A stretch of DNA of 64,000 nt from Methanobacterium sp. UBA279. Lineage in GTDB: Archaea > Methanobacteriota > Methanobacteria > Methanobacteriales > Methanobacteriaceae. Below are positions 53,975 through 62,605 of this stretch, one piece after another; within the stretch, counting starts at the first letter, position 1, and each line of letters opens with the position of its first letter. The notes beneath the pieces are model-generated. The model worked only from the letters and a program-made list of their open reading frames with translations. It made no database searches and was not told where the DNA came from. The stretch covers positions 7,264 to 71,263 of the forward strand of contig DAQK01000003.1 in the NCBI GenBank assembly GCA_002502855.1. The letters run 5' to 3'. Made by a program: the position numbers and the translations under genes.

Positions 53975-56569
53975 ATGGCTGTATTGGATGATATACTCAA
54001 CAGTTACCCTGCCCTCTTCGATAAAAGGGAGCATAGTAACCATTACAAGTACCATAAAGCCCTATCCTCTCTCGAAGAGGAGTACTTAAGGGATAAATTA
54101 CTCGTTGAGTTGGGACAGCAAATAAGAAGACCAATCCAAATCTGGAGAGAACAAATACAACCATACATTTATGAAATCAAGTACGAAGTTAGCTTGGATG
54201 ATATTAAGCAGGTTAAACTTTACCGGGATGGAGAAGAACAAATATTACTTCAAGATTCAGGAGTACTCGAAGGAGTAAAAACTTATAGTTCAAGTTATAA
54301 TGCAATGTCTGAGGAAATAATACCCGTGGATAAATATTTCCTGGAAGTAGAAACCCATGAAGGCAGAATATTCCGGAAGGGCATCCCTGAAAACAATACA
54401 TCTGTGGGTGATGTTTATGATCATGACCAGGCACTCGATGTTTGGGGATTAACCCTACAAATTCCCCGGCAACGCTTCAAAGAGGATATTCTTCCAGAAG
54501 ACTATCCTTATACCAAACCTTCATACTTCACAGATGCAACGGAGTGTGATGTAGCTTATGAGGAACGTATCATAGAGTCAATGGAAAATTACAGGAAGTA
54601 CCCGCTTACTATTGCGGAGATTAAACGTGTCCTCGGAGTTCTGGTGATTGTCACTGGTAGATGGCGTATTGTCGATGCCGGCGGCCACGTCGAGGACGGA
54701 GAATATAATGCGGCGGTTCATGAATTCTCCGCTTCACTCGACAACATACCAAAGAATATTGATTTTGGCAGTGCCGGAGATATACAGAGCATCATAAACC
54801 GAACGATGCCTGTTGGTAAGAAGGGATACTTTGTTTTAAGCCAGGAAGAATCACTTGGCAATGATCCATTCACACTCCTAGATAATATTGGTGAGTGGAC
54901 ATGGATACCAGAGGGTGAAGCATTCAACCTCACTGATTACCTAATGGCTAGTGTGGAGACAACAATAGAAGAAACACTATCACTAGTAGATGCGGTAAAA
55001 TTAACAGGACTGATGCAACCAACAGAGCTGTTAGAATTACAGGACCAGGTGGCCTTTACCAATATCGGGAATATACGCCAGGAAAACCTTAGTTTCTTTG
55101 ATCAGGTTAAACTTTTAGGATTAATGCAACAAACAGAAGCCTTATCTCTTTCTGAAGACATCCACTGGACTGAAATAGCACGAATCCTATACCATGACAC
55201 AAACACCGACTTCGCCCTGGACACCCTAGTCGGTTGCAGCATCAGTGGCACGGGAAGCGCGGCATACGTCAAATTAGACCCACTCAACACCAACCAATCC
55301 AGGAATCCCACCGGTCAAAGCCAAAGCAGCGAAGGATTCGCCTGGAATAACCCAGGTAATGTTGTTGATACTGATAGTAGTACTTATGGATACACTGAGA
55401 AACCCGCTCCGGTCTATGGTGATACGGGAGCAAAAGCAAGCACCACACAGGCAAGTGTGAATGAAAGCCCGGATAATCCTACTGGTGGTGGTATTTGGCA
55501 ATATAGGGAACGTGTTGAGGTCAATGATGATACCGGTGCTTATGCAAGCGCAACCACAAGTTACAGGAACACAGATGCTCTCAGGGTGACTGGTTTCGGT
55601 TTCAACATACCCAGTGATGCAACTGTCTCTGGTGTGATAGTCCGGGTGAAAAGAAAAAGTAGTACATCTGTTACCCCAACACGAGATTATCGTACACAAT
55701 TAATCTATAATGGGAATAGGATAGGGGATAATAAGGCAAGTACGGATAATTTATCACAAAGTTATATTACAAAATCGTATGGTAGCAGCAGTGATAAGTG
55801 GGGTTACTCCTTAACACCTGCTATGGTTAATTCTTCATCCTTTGGTGTGGACCTGTCTTATTATAATGGCACCAGTTACAATCCTACCTTCTATGTTGAT
55901 TATGTGAATATAATTGTATACTACACGATACCAACACAATATTCTTACCCTAAATTGTTAAATCTGTCCGGATTATCCTTTAGCATACCTTCTGGTAGTG
56001 AAGTTGTGGGTGTAATGGCACGTATAAAGTCATGGTGTAAAACAACAGATAAAACATTGACTGTAACCCTCACTGCTGGAGGAGTGTCTAAAAACAAAAC
56101 ATTAACTTTACCGACTTCAGCTAGTAATCTTGACTTCGGATCAGGAAGTGACCGTTGGGGCGGCCTCCCCAACACACCAAATAGTTACAATACGGTTACG
56201 ATGTCCCTGGATGTTAACACCGGCTACAGAGTACAGATTTACCACATAACAATTTACGTGTACTATAAATTGCAAGATGGTACTTTACAAACTGCCACGA
56301 TAACCGCCCCTGGGGATGGTTATAGTTGGAATAAACTAGAAACAGTACAGTCAGTGCCTAGTCAGTGTGGAGCGAATGCATTACTCTATGACATTCTCAG
56401 GGATAGTGACAACGCCATATTATTAAGTAACCAGGTACCTCCAGTGGATCTTTCCACCCTAGCCTATCAAAATTTGAAGGTGAAGGCGAAGTTTCACACG
56501 GATAATGTGGCGTATTATCCCAGAATTGATTCTTTGAAGGTTACAGCGTTGAAGAATAGATCCTACTAA
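53975..56569 (+). CDS. gpI/XkdU-like baseplate protein fused to adhesin modules
   Basis: 864 residues. The N-terminal part (LDDILNSYPALFDKREHSNH) is in the gpI/XkdU position after baseplate J. Next come two or three short repeats, EETLSLVDAVKLTGLMQPTE and NLSFFDQVKLLGLMQQTEAL. Two beta-sandwich modules follow, one with FGFNIPSDATVSGVIVRVKR and one with SFSIPSGSEVVGVMARIKSW, related to the N-terminus of the 47782 protein. Probably the main host-binding protein. Confidence 0.75.
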   Translation: MAVLDDILNSYPALFDKREHSNHYKYHKALSSLEEEYLRDKLLVELGQQIRRPIQIWREQIQPYIYEIKYEVSLDDIKQVKLYRDGEEQILLQDSGVLEGVKTYSSSYNAMSEEIIPVDKYFLEVETHEGRIFRKGIPENNTSVGDVYDHDQALDVWGLTLQIPRQRFKEDILPEDYPYTKPSYFTDATECDVAYEERIIESMENYRKYPLTIAEIKRVLGVLVIVTGRWRIVDAGGHVEDGEYNAAVHEFSASLDNIPKNIDFGSAGDIQSIINRTMPVGKKGYFVLSQEESLGNDPFTLLDNIGEWTWIPEGEAFNLTDYLMASVETTIEETLSLVDAVKLTGLMQPTELLELQDQVAFTNIGNIRQENLSFFDQVKLLGLMQQTEALSLSEDIHWTEIARILYHDTNTDFALDTLVGCSISGTGSAAYVKLDPLNTNQSRNPTGQSQSSEGFAWNNPGNVVDTDSSTYGYTEKPAPVYGDTGAKASTTQASVNESPDNPTGGGIWQYRERVEVNDDTGAYASATTSYRNTDALRVTGFGFNIPSDATVSGVIVRVKRKSSTSVTPTRDYRTQLIYNGNRIGDNKASTDNLSQSYITKSYGSSSDKWGYSLTPAMVNSSSFGVDLSYYNGTSYNPTFYVDYVNIIVYYTIPTQYSYPKLLNLSGLSFSIPSGSEVVGVMARIKSWCKTTDKTLTVTLTAGGVSKNKTLTLPTSASNLDFGSGSDRWGGLPNTPNSYNTVTMSLDVNTGYRVQIYHITIYVYYKLQDGTLQTATITAPGDGYSWNKLETVQSVPSQCGANALLYDILRDSDNAILLSNQVPPVDLSTLAYQNLKVKAKFHTDNVAYYPRIDSLKVTALKNRSY

Positions 56570-56667
56570 AAATTTTTTAAATTTTCTCTTCTTTTTTTTT
56601 ATAATTTCCCTTAGTTTGAACTTTGAAAAATTTATTCAAAAAAAAAACAATGTTTTGGAGGTATACT

Positions 56668-57129
56668 ATGATAAAAAATAATAAAATCGGATTAAAAGGA
56701 CGATACAAATTTAACATACATTTTCCAAGGATGCTTGGAGATATAAACATCGAAACTGACTGGATGGAAAACATGATTGTATCTCTTGGAGAGGCAAACA
56801 TCCTAAACCGACTCAAAGACAACACTCAAGGACCCATCATCGGCATGGGTGTGGGAACCAGTGGGACTGCACCTGCAAAGGGAAACACCAGCCTAACTAG
56901 TGAGGTAAGGAAAGCAATAGAAACCGCAACCGTAAACACAACCCTATTAACCACTACGTTTAAAACCACCTACACCAGCACGGAAATCAATGGAAAACAG
57001 GAAATCGGACTCTTCACACACGCCACCGCCGGCCAGGGACAAATGATCACACGTAGTGTGTTCAGCTCGATAAGTATCCCAGCAGGAAGTAACATGAGCG
57101 TGGAATATGTATTAACATTAACAGCATAA
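56668..57129 (+). CDS. Virion-type beta protein of unknown role
   Basis: 153 residues from ATG 56668 (GGAGG seven bases upstream). GPIIGMGVGTSGTAPAKGNT then a beta-rich end is a pattern repeatedly seen in phage tail or fibre-tip proteins. Located right after the adhesin, so it may be a fibre accessory. Confidence 0.65.
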   Translation: MIKNNKIGLKGRYKFNIHFPRMLGDINIETDWMENMIVSLGEANILNRLKDNTQGPIIGMGVGTSGTAPAKGNTSLTSEVRKAIETATVNTTLLTTTFKTTYTSTEINGKQEIGLFTHATAGQGQMITRSVFSSISIPAGSNMSVEYVLTLTA

Positions 57130-57135
57130 AAAAAG

Positions 57136-57180
57136 GAGTTAATCAGTCTTAGGATGGCCTTGATTAATTCATCTTTTTTT
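57136..57180 (+). terminator. Hairpin and T8 terminator after the tail module
   Basis: GAGTTAATCA pairs with TTGATTAATTC (some G-U), followed by a T8 run. It ends the structural transcript. The following 57181-57352 has no clear gene; a short reverse peptide frame (57181-57237) was not called. Confidence 0.6.
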
Positions 57181-57352
57181 TCATTGACCTGCCATCGATT
57201 TGCTCCTGATATATTCCCTTAATTCCTCTTCAGTCATACGATTCCTTTGGTTATTTCTTCTTCCCTATAACCTGAAATATACTGGAATTCAACTAGGTCC
57301 CCCTGGAAATAGTTATTTCCCTTTGTGTAAAAACTATTTTTTATGGAGTGTG

Positions 57353-57577
57353 ATGATATTAAGTGATTTAAAACGTTTCTATGACTTAACCCGCAGTAAC
57401 AAGTGTTTAAATGTTTATTGGGTTAGTTGTGCTTGTTTGTATGTTAAACCGTTGGCCCCTGCGTCACCAGATGCACAGGACAAGATGAAACGATTAACAG
57501 AGGATATTGATGAGCGTTTTCCAGAATTATCCTATGAGCTCCGACCCGGAAACATGATCCGCGTGGTGGTACGGTGA
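57353..57577 (+). CDS. 74-residue protein before the lysis gene
   Basis: ATG at 57353 follows GGAGTGTG. Sequence MILSDLKRFYDLTRSNKCLN, then WVSCACLYVKPLAPASPDAQ and a helical end. No family recognised. Its stop overlaps the next gene start. Confidence 0.55.
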   Translation: MILSDLKRFYDLTRSNKCLNVYWVSCACLYVKPLAPASPDAQDKMKRLTEDIDERFPELSYELRPGNMIRVVVR

Positions 57578-57681
57578 AAACATTTCTCTGGAGACTCGTA
57601 ACATTCTTAATCGTTGGTTTATCAGCTTTAATTGTTTTATTTTTACTTAGATTACTTGTTAAACTTATTCTCAATATTTAA
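57574..57681 (+). CDS. 35-residue membrane protein, GTG start
   Basis: The peptide is mostly one hydrophobic segment (LVTFLIVGLSALIVLFLLRL) with a basic N-terminus. GTG at 57574 overlaps the previous stop (GTGA). Right before the wall peptidase, so a lysis helper role is possible. Confidence 0.5.
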   Translation: MKTFLWRLVTFLIVGLSALIVLFLLRLLVKLILNI

Positions 57682-57703
57682 AAGAGTTAGGAGATGCTTT
57701 AAA

Positions 57704-59389
57704 ATGACAGATATAGCTACGCTTTTAAAGAACTTATTTTCTAAAATTGCGGAAGTATTAGGCCGTGCATTAACCAGCACGGAAAAAAAGAGCATACAGG
57801 AAAGCCTAGGACTCAAGAACACTACCTATGGTGTAGCATACTACATTGAACACAAAGCAACACCCCTAGAGAAAATAGATTGGAAAGCCCTCAAAGATAA
57901 GGGGATTAACACCGTGGCCATCCGAGCAACCACTAATGGTAGTTCCGGGGTGAAGTACACAGAACTACCAGCCATAAAGAAGCTACTTGACGCGGCAGGA
58001 CTTGAAGCCTGGGCATGGGTATGGGACGGATTCCCCTATGCAAAACAAGTCGCCGCCATGGGCTGGAACATTCTCATAGATATGGAGACCTACCAGATGA
58101 AGAATAAGATTGCCCAGTTGACTCAGATGCGTAAAGACACCCAAGGCAAAGGATTCATAATCTGCATCAAGCCCCCGGGATGGGATGGTGATCAGCAGGT
58201 CGACCAGCTGGTGAAGATCTGTGACTACGTTACATTCATGAGTTACACGGGTGACTATAAGAAAACAAATACCGATCTGGCAAATCTGTATAAAACCTGG
58301 AATGCGAAGTATCCCGGTAAATTCATCGCATCCCTGGAGAGTTACCAATCCGATGCCAAGGTGGTTCCAAAAAGTAACACTGCATTGCAGGCTGAGATAA
58401 AATCAGTCCAGCCCTACACCTCTGGTGTGTTTATTTTCAGGTATGGTCTCAGTAATCTTGACCTTACACCTGCCCCCACCCCGACACCAGTACCATCCAA
58501 TATTGTGAAGTTGGATGAGGTCCTTGCAGCTGCACGTGTAGTCGCGGAATACTTCCATGTGAACAGGAAGGCACCAAGGAATATAATAATTGCAGGTAAG
58601 ACTGTGAATCCCAGTACCTTCACTGGCATCTTATCAAATGCGTTGCTCAATCTATCGAATAATAAGAAGACAGATATAACAATCCAGGAAGTGGCCCTTG
58701 CACCCACACCAATACCATCACTTGCCGGTGGACAGCTCATGAAGGCTGACTACCTGGACGCATGTAAACGCTTGATATCCTGGAATACTAAAAATAATAA
58801 AGCACCCAACTATGTCCAGACACCCATCGGTAACCTCAGCCCAGAGAACCTGGTGGATATGTGGACCAGGGCACTCAAATTCTACAGTGACACCAAAGCC
58901 TTACCCAATTATATCAACGTTGGATCTGTAGGTGCATCAGGGACAACTTCAATGGTACCTTCAGAGCTGAAGGCATATTTAACCGCGACATTGAACTGTC
59001 AGGTCAATGACAGTACCATCCAGGCTAAGGCCAAGGAACTTAAAGCAGCCGAGAATATCTTTAATTTTGTCCGCGACAAACTGAAATATTTACTCTATTA
59101 CAACACCCGATACGGTGCCCTAGGAACACTGAAAAGGAATGATGCAAACTGCTGCGATCACAGCCACCTCCTTGTAGCACTCTCCCGGGCTGCCGGTATC
59201 CCTGCCAGGTACGTCCATGGCAGTTGTAAATTTGGGGATGGTAAGTTCTATGGCCATGTCTGGGCTGAACTATACGTGAATGGTAAATGGGTACGAGCGG
59301 ATGCTATCAACGACAAAAACACACTAGGAACTATTACAAATTGGGATTTGAACACGGTTTACAACCGGTATACGGAGTTACCCTTCTAA
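57704..59389 (+). CDS. Viral pseudomurein endoisopeptidase with barrel-like and binding domains
   Basis: 561 residues. After a short lead comes a domain of about 200 residues (VAYYIEHKATPLEKIDWKAL, AWAWVWDGFPYAKQVAAMGW, YVTFMSYTGDY) with the strand order of a TIM-barrel glycosidase. Two pseudomurein-binding repeats follow (NRKAPRNIIIAGK and NNKAPNYVQTPIG). The last 130 residues are a C71-type peptidase, Cys483, His518, Asp533. Known viral enzymes PeiW/PeiP lack the barrel part. GGAGATG precedes the ATG at 57704. It should lyse the host wall. Confidence 0.88.
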   Translation: MTDIATLLKNLFSKIAEVLGRALTSTEKKSIQESLGLKNTTYGVAYYIEHKATPLEKIDWKALKDKGINTVAIRATTNGSSGVKYTELPAIKKLLDAAGLEAWAWVWDGFPYAKQVAAMGWNILIDMETYQMKNKIAQLTQMRKDTQGKGFIICIKPPGWDGDQQVDQLVKICDYVTFMSYTGDYKKTNTDLANLYKTWNAKYPGKFIASLESYQSDAKVVPKSNTALQAEIKSVQPYTSGVFIFRYGLSNLDLTPAPTPTPVPSNIVKLDEVLAAARVVAEYFHVNRKAPRNIIIAGKTVNPSTFTGILSNALLNLSNNKKTDITIQEVALAPTPIPSLAGGQLMKADYLDACKRLISWNTKNNKAPNYVQTPIGNLSPENLVDMWTRALKFYSDTKALPNYINVGSVGASGTTSMVPSELKAYLTATLNCQVNDSTIQAKAKELKAAENIFNFVRDKLKYLLYYNTRYGALGTLKRNDANCCDHSHLLVALSRAAGIPARYVHGSCKFGDGKFYGHVWAELYVNGKWVRADAINDKNTLGTITNWDLNTVYNRYTELPF

Positions 59390-59422
59390 AAATTCCTTTT
59401 TTTAAAATTTTCTGGTGATTTT

Positions 59423-59683
59423 TTGATAGACCGTGAACAAATAAGAAAGGAATTAGAAGAGCGATTCCTAGGTTTTATTCCTGAAAAATCAGACCTTGAG
59501 ATGCTGGAAGAGAAGATAGAATTTTCAGAACCAGTTATTAGGGACTTAAAAATATCCGTAAGCCATGCGTATGGTGTCCACCAGGTCCTACTGGAATGGT
59601 TGCTGGAAGAGAAGGAAAGAACACTAGCCAGGGCAGAGATCAGCCTGGAAATCCTCACAGCGAAATACCAGAAATTTAATTAA
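59423..59683 (+). CDS. Small coiled-coil protein (86 aa)
   Basis: Begins at TTG 59423 (GGTGATT upstream) or AUA 59426: IDREQIRKELEERFLGFIPE, then acidic and helical throughout. It follows the lysis gene by 33 bases. No family recognised. Confidence 0.55.
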   Translation: MIDREQIRKELEERFLGFIPEKSDLEMLEEKIEFSEPVIRDLKISVSHAYGVHQVLLEWLLEEKERTLARAEISLEILTAKYQKFN

Positions 59684-59986
59684 TTTTTTTTTAATCATTC
59701 TTTGTCAAATTTCTTTAATGATTTTTTAGATAGACCTAAATCTTTTAAAAGCGAATTTAACTTTTACCATTGGAGCAGTTGGTAATATCAGCCCCCTCAC
59801 TGGCCCCTCCCGGGGGTTGGTGGGGGGTGTTTTTTTTATCATTGTTTACCGGGTTTGTTCTACTGTAGAAAGAATCAGGATCTTCTCCTTGGGAGCAGGG
59901 ATAATAATTAGTTTAATATAACTAACTATATATACCACCTCTACACACTAATAAAACAATACAATGTGAAGAGGTGAAAAAATAGT
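59684..59986 (+). terminator. GC-rich hairpin terminator, palindrome and promoter region
   Basis: CCCCTCACTGGCCCCTCC pairs, with G-U pairs, to GGGGGTTGGTGGGGGG and is followed by T8 at 59831-59838, a clear terminator. TTCTACTGTAGAA at 59858-59870 is the third copy of the 13-base palindrome. A TATA-like ACTATATATACC near 59926 precedes the small gene at 59987. No other gene is seen. Confidence 0.6.
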
Positions 59987-60145
59987 ATGAAAGAAGACTG
60001 CCCACTCTGCACCGACCCCATCACCATCCTACCCGGGCCCCATGGCGGACCCGAAACCTACACCATCCACAATCACCGATTTTACCACACACACCACGCA
60101 CCCCAAACTGCTAACAAACGCGTGAGAATGCCCAGACAAATCTAA
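59987..60145 (+). CDS. 52-residue Cys/His-rich protein
   Basis: MKEDCPLCTDPITILPGPHG, then a His-rich middle (HNHRFYHTHHAP) and a basic end. Probably binds a metal through CPLC and the His residues. GAGGTGA stands about ten bases before the ATG. Function unknown. Confidence 0.55.
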   Translation: MKEDCPLCTDPITILPGPHGGPETYTIHNHRFYHTHHAPQTANKRVRMPRQI

Positions 60146-60167
60146 AAAAAATTAATATTTTATTTTT

Positions 60168-60326
60168 TTATTCCTTCTCAGCCTTCTTAACCTTTAAATG
60201 CAGAAAATCACCCGCTCGGATATCTAAATAGTCACGTGCATCCTTATGAATCGTTACACGCCCTTTATCATCAATTTTAACTAGCATTTCAACTTCTTCA
60301 TCAGACATAACAGTTTCACCAATCAT
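60168..60326 (-). CDS. AbrB/MazE-like small regulator
   Basis: 52 residues on the reverse strand. VEMLVKIDDKGRVTIHKDAR and DYLDIRAGDFLHLKVKK give the swapped-hairpin AbrB pattern; the KGRVTIP-like motif is clear. GGAGGTG precedes the ATG at 60326. Together with the reverse gene at 17776 it is a candidate regulator of the lysogenic state or an orphan antitoxin. Confidence 0.75.
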   Translation of the reverse strand: MIGETVMSDEEVEMLVKIDDKGRVTIHKDARDYLDIRAGDFLHLKVKKAEKE

Positions 60327-60363
60327 ATATACACCTCCACTAATATAAAAATTTTAGAGATGT

Positions 60364-60513
60364 TTATTCAACATCTCTAAGCTCAAGTAATTCCTCTTTC
60401 GTAAAATGAAGCGTCCTCTGCTCTGATTTATTTACCTCAGTGATGCTGCAATGATTCATCTTCTTATCAGTTCGTAGTGTGATTGTTTTATTTTTTCCAA
60501 AACTGATTATCAT
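60364..60513 (-). CDS. 49-residue protein, possible regulator
   Basis: Reverse strand, MIISFGKNKTITLRTDKKMN at the start and FTKEELLELRDVE at the end. Short, with a beta start and helical end. No family recognised. It lies between two other reverse genes and is probably co-transcribed. Confidence 0.5.
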   Translation of the reverse strand: MIISFGKNKTITLRTDKKMNHCSITEVNKSEQRTLHFTKEELLELRDVE

Positions 60514-60529
60514 TCTTTTTCCAACCAGC

Positions 60530-60823
60530 TTAGTTTTTTCTTATTTCAGAAAGGAGTTTCATAGGGTTTTTATTTTCATGTACACCAAGCATTATGATCT
60601 TCACAGCGTTTTCCGCATCTTCACGTGTCCGGAACAGAAATCCTTCACCATAAACCAATGTGCCGTTCCTACTCACTAATTCTCCCTTGAATTTGTATTT
60701 TGGTTTTTTAATAGTGTTTGCAACTTCCTTTATATTTTTGGGGTTTGTTTCGATTTTCAATGCAATGTAATAGTCCACACCATCGTTTACTTCCTCTAAT
60801 GTTATATCTCCATATTCTATCAT
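60530..60823 (-). CDS. Small alpha/beta protein of unknown function (97 aa)
   Basis: From ATG 60823 (AAGGTGAATG upstream) the protein begins MIEYGDITLEEVNDGVDYYI. Mixed alpha/beta with a possible beta-hairpin (LVSRNGTLVYGEGFLF) and a final helix. First gene of the reverse regulatory group at the right end; may belong to virus or host. Confidence 0.55.
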   Translation of the reverse strand: MIEYGDITLEEVNDGVDYYIALKIETNPKNIKEVANTIKKPKYKFKGELVSRNGTLVYGEGFLFRTREDAENAVKIIMLGVHENKNPMKLLSEIRKN

Positions 60824-61076
60824 TTTTTCATTCACCTTCTTATCCAATTAAAGTATGTGGGGGTTTATATTCCTTTTAATCCCACTATATTATACTTATT
60901 CCCACAGTATTTAAATGTTCCGGTGAAAAGTGGGACAACAGATAAACATAATACACAACAAAACAAATCCTAAAGAAATTTAAAATAATTTTTATTAAGA
61001 AAAGATAAATAAAATAGGTTGTTAACAGTCTACTTTTACATAAAAAATCACTTAGAGTTTTGATGGTTGATTGAAA
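60824..61076. promoter_or_regulatory. Right junction region with repeated TCCCAC boxes
   Basis: TCCCAC at 60880-60885 and 60900-60905, and the reverse form GTGGGA at 60930-60935, flank TATA-like stretches (CACTATATTATAC, CAGTATTTAAATG). They resemble operator sites of the reverse gene group. The right attachment site should be between here and 61077. AACAAAACAA occurs at about 60957 and near 14828 at the left end, but is too short and AT-rich to trust. Confidence 0.4.
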
Positions 61077-62309
61077 ATGAAAGTTGCAGTGGTAGGACTG
61101 GGAATGGAAGGAAATCATGCTCTACATTCCCTCCTAGACTTCGGCCACCAGGTTTATGCTTCTGATGTGAATGAAGATTTAAACATCTCCGTAGATAATT
61201 TTGATGGCAGATTGGAAGTCGAGTTAGGACGTCATGACTGGGAGAAAATAAACAGTGCCGATGCTGTGGTGGTTAGCCCCAGTCTATGGAAGAGAGATGT
61301 ACTCGAGAAAATAACATCAAAAGATAAGATATTTTCAAAGGTGTTACCTAAACATAGGGATATCTTCACCATCGGTGTTACCGGAACTAACGGTAAAACC
61401 ACCACTGCCTTCATGATCAGGGACATATTAGAAAATTCGGGCCATAAAGTTTTAATAGGTGGAAATGCCGGTGGAGGTTTTGATGGTTACACCAGATTGA
61501 TGTTAGAAGTTACCAGGAAGGACTATGACTATTTGATCGTGGAGGTCTGTGACATGACCCTTGATTTTTCCAGGGATAACTTCGATTTTGATCTTGTGGT
61601 GGTAACCAACCTGGGATGGGACCATATGAACGTGCACCGTACAATGGAACAGTACCAGAAAAGTATGTATGATTTTATTAAAGATAAACGTGCCGTTTTA
61701 AATAGAAATGATGAACTTCTTTCTTCTTTCGGAGACAAACCTTTTAATGGAGATAAACCCTGTTTCTTTGATACTTATACCGGTAAACTAAATTTAATTG
61801 GTAAATACAACCGACAAAATGCCGCTGCCGCCTGTAAAGTAGCTGAAATTCTGGATATACCTAAAAAAAAAATAAAAGAATCCCTGGCATCCTTTAAACC
61901 TGTGGGTGGTAGGATTACAGAATTAAGCATGGATGGGTCCCGCATCATAATTGGAAAAACGGACAATGTTTCCGCTGTTTCTGCGGTGTTTGGGGAAACG
62001 GAGTTTGACCTGGTCATCCTGGGAACCCCCAGAGAAGGGGAATACTGGAGATTCGATATCTTCAGTGAAGTAGCTAATTTTAACCCCCAGTATATAATTT
62101 TATTCCCTGGTCTGGATGATACAACCAGTCAGGCAAAAGAAATCCTGAGTAAAAATGATTATAAGGGGAAAATAAAGATTTCAGGAGATATCTCTGAAAT
62201 TACAGAATTCATCTCCACACATCACCGAAATTATAAGACCATATTTATAGGTGGAAATGGTCAGGATAAAATCACCGAAATCAAAAGGGTTTTAGAGGAG
62301 ATCTCCTGA
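61077..62309 (+). CDS. Mur ligase-like protein (probable pseudomurein synthesis)
   Basis: 410 residues. An N-terminal Rossmann-like part (VAVVGLGMEGNHALHSLLDF), then the Mur ligase P-loop GVTGTNGKTTTAFMI, a central part with VVTNLGWDHMNVHRTMEQYQ and a C-terminal domain with GKYNRQNAAAACKVAEIL. In Methanobacteriales such homologues are held to add amino acids to pseudomurein peptides. Start ATG 61077 after GGTTGATT. First clear host gene right of the virus. Confidence 0.88.
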   Translation: MKVAVVGLGMEGNHALHSLLDFGHQVYASDVNEDLNISVDNFDGRLEVELGRHDWEKINSADAVVVSPSLWKRDVLEKITSKDKIFSKVLPKHRDIFTIGVTGTNGKTTTAFMIRDILENSGHKVLIGGNAGGGFDGYTRLMLEVTRKDYDYLIVEVCDMTLDFSRDNFDFDLVVVTNLGWDHMNVHRTMEQYQKSMYDFIKDKRAVLNRNDELLSSFGDKPFNGDKPCFFDTYTGKLNLIGKYNRQNAAAACKVAEILDIPKKKIKESLASFKPVGGRITELSMDGSRIIIGKTDNVSAVSAVFGETEFDLVILGTPREGEYWRFDIFSEVANFNPQYIILFPGLDDTTSQAKEILSKNDYKGKIKISGDISEITEFISTHHRNYKTIFIGGNGQDKITEIKRVLEEIS

Positions 62310-62605
62310 AAGATTCCAATTTAAACTGGTTAAACATTAGTTAAACAAATAGGGAGATTTACTTAAATCCTGTTAGGTGTCAATAAATATAAATAAACAG
62401 ATAACCAAAAATCTAGATATAATAAATCGAGTTAAAATCACAGGATATCAAATTATTGAATATAAAATTACAGATAACAAATAATAATGAAATAAACAGG
62501 CTGTTTTGATATGATTGAATTAGTGTGTATTAGTACTGTAGATGTGAATTATAAATTACCAAAGGCTTTTTTGAAAGGATCTGAAAACATGAGGATGGTG
62601 TCGTT
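62310..62605 (+). promoter_or_regulatory. AT-rich intergenic region before the anchored protein gene
   Basis: About 300 bases, rich in TATA-like words (AAATATAAATAAAC near 62384, AATATAAAATT near 62458). A 36-residue frame from about 62511 overlaps the next start and was not called. No RNA gene or repeat seen. Confidence 0.4.

Noticed and set aside
57181..57237. Reverse-strand 18-residue peptide frame
   Set aside because: Too short, with no supporting ribosome site or similarity.
59800..59840. GC-rich hairpin as a packaging (cos/pac) site
   Set aside because: The T8 run directly after the stem fits a terminator. Nothing links it to terminase, which is 30 kb away.
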